A DNA stretch of 23,504 nt from a virus: the IMG/VR virus record IMGVR_UViG_3300020467_000056, positions 1 through 23,504 of that record. One strand, given 5' to 3'. Every line of letters starts with the position of its first letter. Within the stretch, counting starts at the first letter, position 1. The notes beneath the pieces were generated by a model. The model was not told where the DNA came from and ran no database searches. It saw only the letters and a program-made list of their open reading frames with translations. The translations under genes and the position numbers were made by a program. This document shows, in pieces, positions 1 through 5,351 of the stretch.

Positions 1-15
1 TAAACTATTGGACAA
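1..15 (-). CDS. Start of an unidentified gene running off the left edge (TTG start)
   Basis: Only five codons are inside the window, reading M-S-N-S-L if TTG at 15-13 initiates. The start is supported by a strong Shine-Dalgarno sequence, AAAGGAGG, five to six bases upstream, and by a T4-type late promoter motif about 90 bases upstream at 106-113. No ATG lies at a suitable distance from this ribosome site inside the window. The product cannot be named. The late promoter suggests a virion or late-expressed gene. Confidence 0.4.
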
Positions 16-105
16 TTAGACCTCCTTTGTAAACTATTGACTCATAATATATGAGGTTTCAGTTCATCTTTGTTACTCCTAATTGTACCTTGCGGTGACT
101 ATCAT

Positions 106-113
106 TATTTATA
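106..113 (-). promoter_or_regulatory. T4-type late promoter (TATAAATA)
   Basis: The minus strand reads TATAAATA, the exact consensus recognised by the gp55/gp33 late sigma system in T4-like phages. It lies after the stop of the JmjC-like gene and before the gene that leaves the window at the left. Between them is a leader of about 85 bases that contains a small CTCATA-ATA-TATGAG hairpin. Confidence 0.6.
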
Positions 114-158
114 ACATTTGTGATGAATTGAAAACCTTAAGTTAATAAAAATAAATAC

Positions 159-785
159 CTAATCTGTTAAACTAATCCACTTTCTTTCTTCAAAGAAATG
201 ACCGAAATTATACATTGGGAAACTAACAGATAATCTAATTGACCTTGAAATTGCTTCATGTGGATGATAACGTGGTATCCAAATTGCATCTCCTGGTTTC
301 ATTACAACATCTAAAATAGGGTCTTCAGTTATATTCATTTTATAAGGTTGTTGTTCCCTATCTTTTACTTTATCCCATACTTTAAAGTTAGTTTCACCCT
401 CACATTGTACAATAACATTATCACTCCAATCAAAATGAGCACCAAAATAATGTTCTATATTGGTATTTCTACAAACATAAATGTGTGCATCAGTTTGTAA
501 TCTATACTCCTTCTCTAACATTTTAGAGAAGTCATTTACCTTCTTAGTACACTTTGTCATATCAGAAAAGAATATAATATTCTTATCTAATGCATCCTTA
601 ATTAAGGATGGTGGGAAACAATTAGGGTCTTTAGTCCATCCTGTATTACTCCATTTAAGACCACCTTCATCACCTAAAATGTTAACTCTATCGGTGGTCA
701 TTAATGGTCTAATGTTAATTAAACGCTCTAAGTCTTTCCAACTAAAAAGATCATCCCAATAATTTGCTTCATAATGTACTTTCAT
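159..785 (-). CDS. JmjC/cupin-like Fe(II)-dependent oxygenase-fold protein
   Basis: This 208-residue protein has the hallmarks of the JmjC/cupin fold. There is an H-x-D pair (H117-F-D119, in GAHFDWSDN), an acidic and hydrophobic strand region, then MKPGDAIWIPRYHPHEA, which supplies the distal histidine (H174 or H176), followed by the SIRLSVSFPMYN strand. In the family these residues bind Fe(II) and 2-oxoglutarate for hydroxylation. The substrate is unknown. I chose ATG at 785 rather than the in-frame ATG at 812, because 812 has no ribosome site and would overlap the upstream gene by 44 bases. The site before 785 is purine-rich (AAGATAAGAAGA). It is the last gene of the operon that starts at the 3208 promoter. 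Confidence 0.7.
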   Translation of the reverse strand: MKVHYEANYWDDLFSWKDLERLINIRPLMTTDRVNILGDEGGLKWSNTGWTKDPNCFPPSLIKDALDKNIIFFSDMTKCTKKVNDFSKMLEKEYRLQTDAHIYVCRNTNIEHYFGAHFDWSDNVIVQCEGETNFKVWDKVKDREQQPYKMNITEDPILDVVMKPGDAIWIPRYHPHEAISRSIRLSVSFPMYNFGHFFEERKWISLTD

Positions 786-1191
786 TCTTCTTATCTTTTG
801 ATGGATACACATACTTAGTTATGCCATAAGTGACACTACCAATAATAGAAAGTAATGCAATAGGCAACCAATATTCAGCAATTAATATTACACCTATACC
901 AATAGGAAGTATTGCCAATAAACCTAATCCACTTCCTCCACTACTATTAAATGCCCATTCAAATGCAGTTGGTCCCTTGTATCTGGTTCTTTCTGCATGA
1001 CGTTCAAAATCATTGTAGTCTCTTGGTTGTTCATTATTCATTGGACCTTTATATAATACACGAAGTACATTCATTCCGTACATACTTTCAGCAACATCAC
1101 GTGCTTCATTTTCGTACATACAATCTTCAATGATAACGGTACGATTGTAACCGTTATCACGTTCTAGTAATACTTCCCATTTGTTAGTCAT
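769..1191 (-). CDS. Small membrane protein with N-terminal soluble domain
   Basis: The 140-residue product has a soluble N-terminal part (about 1-80) containing ENEARDVAESMYG. I recognise that pattern from short cyanophage proteins, but no function is attached to it. Two adjacent hydrophobic segments follow (about 88-104 and 106-123), probably a membrane hairpin, and then a charged tail KDKKNE. It starts inside the stop of the preceding 43-aa gene (ATGA overlap) and its end overlaps the JmjC-like gene by 17 bases, so it is cotranslated in the run. A role at the inner membrane is inferred only from the hydrophobic segments. Confidence 0.7.
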   Translation of the reverse strand: MTNKWEVLLERDNGYNRTVIIEDCMYENEARDVAESMYGMNVLRVLYKGPMNNEQPRDYNDFERHAERTRYKGPTAFEWAFNSSGGSGLGLLAILPIGIGVILIAEYWLPIALLSIIGSVTYGITKYVYPSKDKKNESTL

Positions 1192-1319
1192 AGGTTTGCT
1201 AATACATCATAAACAGCATCATCTTCAGTACCTAATACTGATGATACCCAGTCATCCTCTTGCTCTTGACAGTTGTCATAATTCTCATCATAAACAACTG
1301 ATAGTTTTCTAGGTGTCAT
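1188..1319 (-). CDS. 43-aa acidic hypothetical protein
   Basis: A short open frame of 43 residues, starting MTPRKLSVVYDEN and very acidic afterwards (QEQEDDWVSS, GTEDDAVYD). It is supported by context rather than homology. Its TGA overlaps the ATG of the membrane protein (ATGA), and its ATG lies inside the end of the upstream 58-aa gene with an 11-base overlap. This is the same tight packing seen through the rest of the operon. No function is recognised. Confidence 0.6.
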   Translation of the reverse strand: MTPRKLSVVYDENYDNCQEQEDDWVSSVLGTEDDAVYDVLANL

Positions 1320-1485
1320 ACCCAAATCCTCGGTTAGTAAGTTGACGTGCTTTTTCCTTCTCATTTAATAATTTATTAAGAGAAGTCTTTAGTTTGATGA
1401 GTTCTTCATCATTGTAAAGATGTGACTGCTTAAGTGCCTTTCGGATGTACTTAATTTGCAGTTTATCGGAAAAGAATTTCCTCAT
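1309..1485 (-). CDS. 58-aa basic, probably helical hypothetical protein
   Basis: The 58-residue frame begins MRKFFSDKLQIKYIRKALK and continues through a Lys/Leu/Glu-rich stretch (about 28-47) that should be a continuous amphipathic helix. It starts with an ATGA overlap on the stop of the Dam-like methylase gene, and ends overlapping the next small gene, so translation is probably coupled. There is no recognisable motif. A small regulator or inhibitor is possible but not shown. Confidence 0.6.
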   Translation of the reverse strand: MRKFFSDKLQIKYIRKALKQSHLYNDEELIKLKTSLNKLLNEKEKARQLTNRGFGYDT

Positions 1486-2042
1486 GCTTGTAGTATAAGA
1501 GATTGAATAGGATTTGTGGTGAGATCTTGTGACACTTTATTGAATGGCACATATAATGTACCATACTTACCAAATACTTCATTGAAGTGAGTAAGATTGT
1601 CACCAAGATATATTATAGCAGATTGAAAAGGTGATGCACCTTTACCATCACCAAACTTCATACGTTTGTTGATAGCAATCCAAGGGTAATTACAACATGA
1701 TTTCCACCATTTAGTAGACACATCTAGTTTAATTAATAATACTAACTCCTTAGCATTTCCCTGTTGATATTGTGATACAGCGTATGGAATCCATTCCTTA
1801 CTATTACTATAAGGATGATTCATAAACACTTTACCATGCCATTTGTGTGATAGACCATCATCACTTTCATCATAATAATTGTTAGCAGGAACATTGGGAT
1901 TGTCCTTGTCATTACAACATGGGTCTAGGTCAATCGTACCAAAGAACTTAATAACATCTCCCACAAAATCAGTGGGAGTGTTCCATTTATCAGTACGATT
2001 ACCAGTCGTTGATGTTAATGCTTGAAGAGCAGTTGTTGTCAT
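1482..2042 (-). CDS. Phage DNA N6-adenine methyltransferase (Dam-type)
   Basis: The 186-residue product matches the compact phage DNA N-6-adenine methyltransferase family, which transfers a methyl group from S-adenosylmethionine to adenine, usually in GATC. Visible marks are DKWNTPTDFV (18-27), IDLDPC (37-42, the strand around the cofactor pocket), VPANNYY (51-57), the catalytic loop MNHPYS (74-79) and RMKFGDGKG (127-135) before the strand SAIIYLG. The usual catalytic tetrad is (N/D)PPY; here the second position is His (NHPY), a mild departure. The gene begins directly after the ParB-like gene stops, in the operon from the 3208 promoter. A MutH/Sau3AI-like nuclease, whose family cuts GATC, lies just upstream, so protection of phage DNA is a reasonable inference. 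Confidence 0.85.
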   Translation of the reverse strand: MTTTALQALTSTTGNRTDKWNTPTDFVGDVIKFFGTIDLDPCCNDKDNPNVPANNYYDESDDGLSHKWHGKVFMNHPYSNSKEWIPYAVSQYQQGNAKELVLLIKLDVSTKWWKSCCNYPWIAINKRMKFGDGKGASPFQSAIIYLGDNLTHFNEVFGKYGTLYVPFNKVSQDLTTNPIQSLILQA

Positions 2043-3080
2043 TTAGTCATCATCATCATTTTTACTTTCAAATACTTTAGTAGGGTCTTTTAGTTTGTTA
2101 CCAAATAGTAACTCCTCACCGATTGTAGAACCATCGATAACACCAGAACTAACAAGATCATTATACTTGAATACAATTCTTCTTGCAATAAGAACATCAG
2201 ATTGACCTCTTGTGTTCTTAATCCAATTTGATCTTCCTATTTTAGTGAAGTAAGTTTTAAGATACTCTTTCAATCCTGAATACTTTTTACCATCTCCACA
2301 TACATCAAGTAAATTAAATATACCTGCTAATGCTCCAACCATACTACCATCAATATATCCTATATGCCATTTATTAGCATATATTGGTGATAAGTAATCA
2401 ACTGCTTTTTTAGTATTAATCTTTTTCCACTTATCAATAGACTCTGCTACTTTTGCCCATCCTTTAACCTCTGGTCCATCTACATATCCAATACCTTCAG
2501 CATGTACACCAACATACTCAAAGTTCTCTTGGAACTTGATGCACTCTTCATCACCATAAGATAAACCAGCACGAACTTTGTCAAGTTTACTTGTATTCCT
2601 ACGAGAAGTATTCAAATCTTGGAATAATTCTGCTTCTATCTTAATACATTGTGGTAATGAAGCATTTGTATTATGAACTATAATTTGACAAGGAAGGTCT
2701 AAATCTTCACCTGAAAGATATGCCATAATTGCTTTATGTTGTCCATCAATGATCACATATTTACCATCAGGACGCAAAGCAATAACTAGAGTTTGACACA
2801 ATCTATAGTTAAATCTCTGTGCTTTCTTAATAGTAGATACACAGATAAATCTCTGATATGCTGAACTAATGAATAATTTGGATGCTTTAATGAAAGCGAA
2901 ATATATTTCTTTATCGACCAGTGAATCTTCTATTGGGTGTACAAATATTTTATCTCTATGTAATGCACCCTGTTCAAATGGTATAGTTAAATTGCCATTC
3001 TTATCTTTTAGTTTGTTTTTAGGGTCACAAACAACCTCCAACAGACTCCTCAACTGAGGGTCTTCAGTATAATTTTTCAT
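2043..3080 (-). CDS. ParB-like (DGQHR-type) domain protein
   Basis: The protein has 345 residues. The region about 70-137 carries a ParB N-domain-like signature: RFICVSTIKKAQRFNY, a strand, then VIIDGQHKAIMAYL with the D-G-Q-H-(R/K) motif at 112-116, followed by the strand LPCQIIVHN. In related families this fold binds nucleotides and has nuclease, CTPase or DNA-binding roles. The C-terminal 200 residues are of unknown fold and end in an acidic NDDDD tail. It is the first gene after the consensus promoter at 3180-3208 and is followed without a gap by the methylase. The ribosome site is AAGG/GAG in AAGGTAGAGACTAA before ATG. A role in DNA modification or host takeover is inferred from its partner gene only. 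Confidence 0.7.
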   Translation of the reverse strand: MKNYTEDPQLRSLLEVVCDPKNKLKDKNGNLTIPFEQGALHRDKIFVHPIEDSLVDKEIYFAFIKASKLFISSAYQRFICVSTIKKAQRFNYRLCQTLVIALRPDGKYVIIDGQHKAIMAYLSGEDLDLPCQIIVHNTNASLPQCIKIEAELFQDLNTSRRNTSKLDKVRAGLSYGDEECIKFQENFEYVGVHAEGIGYVDGPEVKGWAKVAESIDKWKKINTKKAVDYLSPIYANKWHIGYIDGSMVGALAGIFNLLDVCGDGKKYSGLKEYLKTYFTKIGRSNWIKNTRGQSDVLIARRIVFKYNDLVSSGVIDGSTIGEELLFGNKLKDPTKVFESKNDDDD

Positions 3081-3085
3081 TTAGT

Positions 3086-3173
3086 CTCTACCTTGTAGTT
3101 TGTTTTTCGTAAGAGTTGAGTTTACTACGAATAGGTAGGATTTACACCTACAGTCATCCTCTGTTTTAGACTG
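3086..3173 (-). promoter_or_regulatory. Structured 5' leader of the ParB-like/methylase operon
   Basis: The predicted transcript from the 3208 promoter has a leader of about 90 nt with two adjoining hairpins. The first is CAGTC/GACTG (3169-3173 with 3151-3155). The second is GTAGG/CCTAC with a seven-base loop (3147-3151 with 3135-3139). They share one base, so they stack or compete. A further TTACTA/TAGTAA inverted repeat (3122-3127 with 3175-3180) partly overlaps the -10 box and would not be fully transcribed. The T-arm-like second hairpin suggested a tRNA, but no cloverleaf can be completed. Confidence 0.4.
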
Positions 3174-3179
3174 ATAGTA

Positions 3180-3208
3180 ATTATAACAGATATTTTATCT
3201 ATTGTCAA
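3180..3208 (-). promoter_or_regulatory. Consensus sigma70 promoter for the ParB-like/methylase operon
   Basis: On the minus strand TTGACA (3208-3203) and TATAAT (3185-3180) are both perfect consensus hexamers separated by 17 bases. The promoter lies between the stop of the MutH-like gene and the ParB-like gene. As host sigma70 promoters drive early genes in T4-like cyanophages, early expression of the methylase operon is expected. Confidence 0.85.
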
Positions 3209-3222
3209 AAATGTTATGAAAC

Positions 3223-3828
3223 TTAAACATTAAATAATAACTTTTCAAAGTTTCTTGTTAGATAAAATGCCATATACTTATTCTTTAGTTGTTGACCATT
3301 ATATACTAATGGAGTGTAATTACCTTCCTTATTCTTACCTGCTTTAGTTCTAATTTGTAGTAGTTTGTTAACTCCATTCTTATCTCTAGGTCCATTAAAT
3401 GTTCTTAATTGTTCACCATTATTATATGCTGAACGAACACAATCACTAATATAATCCCAGTCCTCAGATAGTTGATCAAATATCAAAGGAGATGTATATC
3501 TATTGAAAATAAGATCAGTATCAAACTTACCTTCTTTAGTGAATCTAATAAACCAACAATTACTTAACTTTGCAAATACTTTACTCTGTTTAAATGATAC
3601 TCCATTAATCAGTTCATCTAAAACATGTTTTAATTGAGTAACAGCAATAGTTTGTCCTGTTTTGAATGATTTACCTTCACCATCATCAAAATCAAGTAAA
3701 CCAGAACACAATTCTTTACCTAATAGTTGTTCAATTATTTGTCCTCTCTTGCCTTTGTTTCTACCATAGTTAGGTATCAAACTTTTATCAAGAGAGTCAA
3801 ACTTAGATTTTGCTTCTCGAAGTAACAT
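3223..3828 (-). CDS. MutH/Sau3AI-family DNA endonuclease
   Basis: The product, 201 residues from ATG at 3828, resembles MutH along its length. KGKRGQIIEQLLG (25-37) corresponds to the MutH segment with the first catalytic Glu (here E33). LLDFDDGEGKSFKT (44-57) supplies a D...E-x-K metal-binding site (probably D48/D49, E51, K53). LLQIRTKAGKN (156-166) matches MutH LQIRPKAAN, and FYLTRNFEKLL (188-198) matches the FYLKKNF end. The family nicks or cuts at GATC, with methylation blocking cleavage. An in-frame extension exists to TTG at 3987, but its sequence coincides with predicted RNA hairpins, is visibly less AT-rich, and is not needed for the fold, so I prefer 3828. No clear ribosome site precedes 3828; a second candidate is ATG at 3894 right after GAGGAG. 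Confidence 0.8.
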   Translation of the reverse strand: MLLREAKSKFDSLDKSLIPNYGRNKGKRGQIIEQLLGKELCSGLLDFDDGEGKSFKTGQTIAVTQLKHVLDELINGVSFKQSKVFAKLSNCWFIRFTKEGKFDTDLIFNRYTSPLIFDQLSEDWDYISDCVRSAYNNGEQLRTFNGPRDKNGVNKLLQIRTKAGKNKEGNYTPLVYNGQQLKNKYMAFYLTRNFEKLLFNV

Positions 3829-3841
3829 GACAACAATAAAA

Positions 3842-4094
3842 TAGCTAGCGGATGTTAGTTCTTTCTTCGGTAGCGAACCGAGAGGCACATCCATCTCCTC
3901 GTTTTTGTGTGTAGGACTTACAGGGCGTAATTTCTCAACTGAATTGAGACAACCATAGACCCTTGCCCAAATGGTGAGCGAAAACAAAACTGAGGGTCTT
4001 ATGTGTGCATTACCCCAACGGTAATATCCTGCTTGCTAAATCGGTTGAATCAACCTACTTTGTCAGGTAGTCGGGAACTCGTTTGTTTTCGCTC
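3842..4094 (-). ncRNA. Predicted structured RNA upstream of the MutH-like gene
   Basis: About 250 nt between the 4099-4128 promoter and the nuclease gene have no convincing coding content but many helices. A perfect 13-bp stem (4082-4094 with 3976-3988) begins at the expected transcription start. It encloses three hairpins: 4067-4070/4055-4058, 4051-4055/4043-4047 (GGTTG-ATT-CAACC) and 4020-4025/4009-4014 (ATTACC/GGTAAT). Downstream are a 6-bp hairpin (3944-3949/3933-3938), a 6-bp stem 3887-3892/3850-3855 and, inside it, TCGGT/ACCGA (3877-3881/3867-3871). A 7-bp pairing (3993-3999 with 3957-3963) brackets the 3' arm of the long stem. The region is visibly less AT-rich than its flanks. It may be a regulatory leader, a free small RNA or a relic of a mobile-element guide RNA; I do not recognise a known family. 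Confidence 0.55.
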
Positions 4095-4098
4095 CTCT

Positions 4099-4128
4099 AT
4101 TATAATAGATGTCATTGCCTTGTGTCAA
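4099..4128 (-). promoter_or_regulatory. Strong sigma70 promoter of the structured RNA
   Basis: The minus strand has TTGACA (4128-4123), an 18-base spacer and TATAAT (4104-4099). The predicted start near 4092-4094 coincides with the first base of the 13-bp stem of the structured RNA, which supports the RNA as the primary product. The promoter lies just after the stop of the 66-aa gene. Confidence 0.85.
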
Positions 4129-4141
4129 CTAAGTGGACACT

Positions 4142-4342
4142 TTACTCACCGCCATACCCCAAATGCAATTTCTGTATCATATTCTCAAGTTGATACCTCA
4201 CCTCCTGATATGCTTCAGCAGTTAATAGTTTCTCTTTCTTCGCCTTAACTTCTAACTCTTTCATATATGATAAGAACGCATCCTTTAATAGTTGCTTTTC
4301 TCTATCATCTAATAATATACACTCAGGCAATTCAATGTCCAT
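4142..4342 (-). CDS. 66-aa hypothetical protein, helical
   Basis: The short protein begins MDIELPECILLDDREKQLL and is rich in Lys, Glu and Leu, predicting mostly alpha helix with a basic middle (KAKKEKLL). A GGGAG ribosome site lies nine bases before the ATG. It starts two bases after the preceding gene stops, so it closes the small-gene operon that runs from the promoter near 5309-5338. No domain is recognised. Confidence 0.65.
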   Translation of the reverse strand: MDIELPECILLDDREKQLLKDAFLSYMKELEVKAKKEKLLTAEAYQEVRYQLENMIQKLHLGYGGE

Positions 4343-4344
4343 TG

Positions 4345-4677
4345 TTAATACTCCCTCTTTTCAGACATATAATAATCACCCAATGAACCACTCATTAGAG
4401 TTTCACTAATATCACCATTTGGTGTACTAATAGTTGGTTCCACATGATTATTCTTCTTACCAAATGCTAATGGTGGAATATGAGGATTATCCATATTTCC
4501 AATAAGATCTATTACTTGATCTCGTAATTCCATCAACTCATTATAGCATAGTTGATTATGAGAACAAGACCTTAAATGATGATCAGGTTTATACAAAGAC
4601 TCTAATAAAAGAGTCCTTGCCCTGTTCCATTTATCTTGTTTTGATTCATCATCTTGAATCGTGTTCTGGTCTTTCAT
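4345..4677 (-). CDS. 110-aa hypothetical protein
   Basis: The 110-residue protein has a helical N-terminal half (KWNRARTLLLESLYK, then YNELMELRDQVIDLIGNM at about 44-61) and a low-complexity C-terminal half with GDISETLMSGSLGDYYM. It contains C38 and C44 around a His, but no full metal site. Its ATG overlaps the TAA of the 48-aa gene upstream (TAATG), which indicates coupled translation. I do not recognise the family. Confidence 0.65.
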   Translation of the reverse strand: MKDQNTIQDDESKQDKWNRARTLLLESLYKPDHHLRSCSHNQLCYNELMELRDQVIDLIGNMDNPHIPPLAFGKKNNHVEPTISTPNGDISETLMSGSLGDYYMSEKREY

Positions 4678-4823
4678 TACAGTGATGTTGTGTATTCTAT
4701 TTCTACTCCATCAAATGAAGCATCATCATACTCCAAATCATCTTCATCATATGATTCAGGTATCAAACCAGGAGATTGATCTGATATATCAACTCCTGGT
4801 ATTTTGTTTTTATCTAAGTCCAT
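4677..4823 (-). CDS. 48-aa acidic hypothetical protein
   Basis: The 48-residue frame starts MDLDKNKIPGVDISDQ and continues with a strongly acidic stretch (YDEDDLEYDDASFDG). Support comes from packing: its ATG lies within the last codons of the upstream basic 56-aa gene, and its TAA overlaps the next ATG. The contrast with the very basic preceding protein is notable, as the two could neutralise or bind each other, but that is speculation. Confidence 0.6.
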   Translation of the reverse strand: MDLDKNKIPGVDISDQSPGLIPESYDEDDLEYDDASFDGVEIEYTTSL

Positions 4824-4984
4824 TTTTCTTCCTCATAATAAGATTTGGTTTTAGTTTTTGATTTGGAGTTATCTTCCCCTCTATATTCAGACCTATTTGT
4901 ACCTCGTTGTCGCTTATCCCTTAGTGATTTACCTGGTGAAGAGTAACCTCTTTCAGAACCACCTCGTCTATAAGTTTTACCCAT
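4814..4984 (-). CDS. 56-aa basic hypothetical protein
   Basis: The 56-residue protein is rich in Arg, Lys, Gly and Ser: MGKTYRRGGSERGYSS at the start, LRDKRQRGTNR in the middle, KSKTKTKS near the end. It is probably disordered and may bind nucleic acid. It overlaps the following acidic gene by ten bases. The 44-base space before it (4985-5028) shows no clear promoter, so it is likely read from the promoter at 5309-5338. Confidence 0.6.
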   Translation of the reverse strand: MGKTYRRGGSERGYSSPGKSLRDKRQRGTNRSEYRGEDNSKSKTKTKSYYEEEKWT

Positions 4985-5028
4985 AGTTCTTAAAGATATT
5001 CAAATGATGGACTACAATTTTATATATG

Positions 5029-5286
5029 TTAATTTCTGTTCTCACCTGCCTTCGCTTCTAGTTCGGCAAGCACCCTTGGATTATTAAAATCCAATGGTTC
5101 AGGTTCTTCTGCTAGTTCATCATAGGGTGTAAATGCTTTAACGAGTTTTAACTCATCATAACAAAATCCTGAACCTCTAAGGAAATCGTCAACATTATCA
5201 ACTACATCATCAATATAATTTGAATCGAATGATTTAGTTGTAGTTCCTCCATTTTCGTCAATGGATTGCAAATAAAATGAGGGCAT
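5029..5286 (-). CDS. 85-aa hypothetical protein
   Basis: The protein starts MPSFYLQSIDENGGTTTK and has acidic patches (DDVVDNVDDFL, ELAEEPEPLDF), ending in a short helix and GENRN. ATG at 5286 is preferred over the in-frame TTG at 5298. It is the first gene behind the sigma70-like promoter at 5309-5338 and opens the small-gene cluster 4142-5286. The opening strand pattern followed by spaced acidic helices is seen in other small cyanophage proteins, but no function is known to me. Confidence 0.65.
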   Translation of the reverse strand: MPSFYLQSIDENGGTTTKSFDSNYIDDVVDNVDDFLRGSGFCYDELKLVKAFTPYDELAEEPEPLDFNNPRVLAELEAKAGENRN

Positions 5287-5308
5287 CTTTCTGCTCAATT
5301 ACTTCGCC

Positions 5309-5338
5309 AGTATAGCAGATTGTTGCCCTCTTTGTCTA
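5309..5338 (-). promoter_or_regulatory. Sigma70-like promoter for the 5286-4142 small-gene cluster
   Basis: TAGACA (5338-5333) and TATACT (5314-5309) with an 18-base spacer are each one base off consensus. They lie in the short gap between the end of the glycine-rich adhesin gene and the start of the small-gene cluster. This marks the switch from late structural genes to early or middle genes. Confidence 0.6.
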
Positions 5339-5351
5339 TAGGTATGCCAGT

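Noticed and set aside
31-60. Short direct repeat TAAACTATTG at 1-10 and 31-40 with a nearby palindrome
   Set aside because: Ten bases in AT-rich sequence at the window edge are not enough to claim an attachment site or iteron.
150-157. Plus-strand AATAAATA late motif
   Set aside because: No gene follows on the plus strand, and AT-rich DNA gives such matches by chance.
114-158. Rho-independent terminator after the JmjC-like gene
   Set aside because: The transcript has T-rich stretches here but no GC-rich stem before them.
3122-3180. tRNA or hammerhead-like ribozyme
   Set aside because: A T-arm-like hairpin and a three-way pairing exist, but no complete cloverleaf forms. On the plus strand the hammerhead core is wrong (CTGATAG, no proper GAAA) and competes with a better stem.
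3829-3987. N-terminal extension of the MutH-like protein from TTG at 3987
   Set aside because: The extra 53 residues have no counterpart in the family and coincide with RNA hairpins; the MutH homology begins after ATG 3828.
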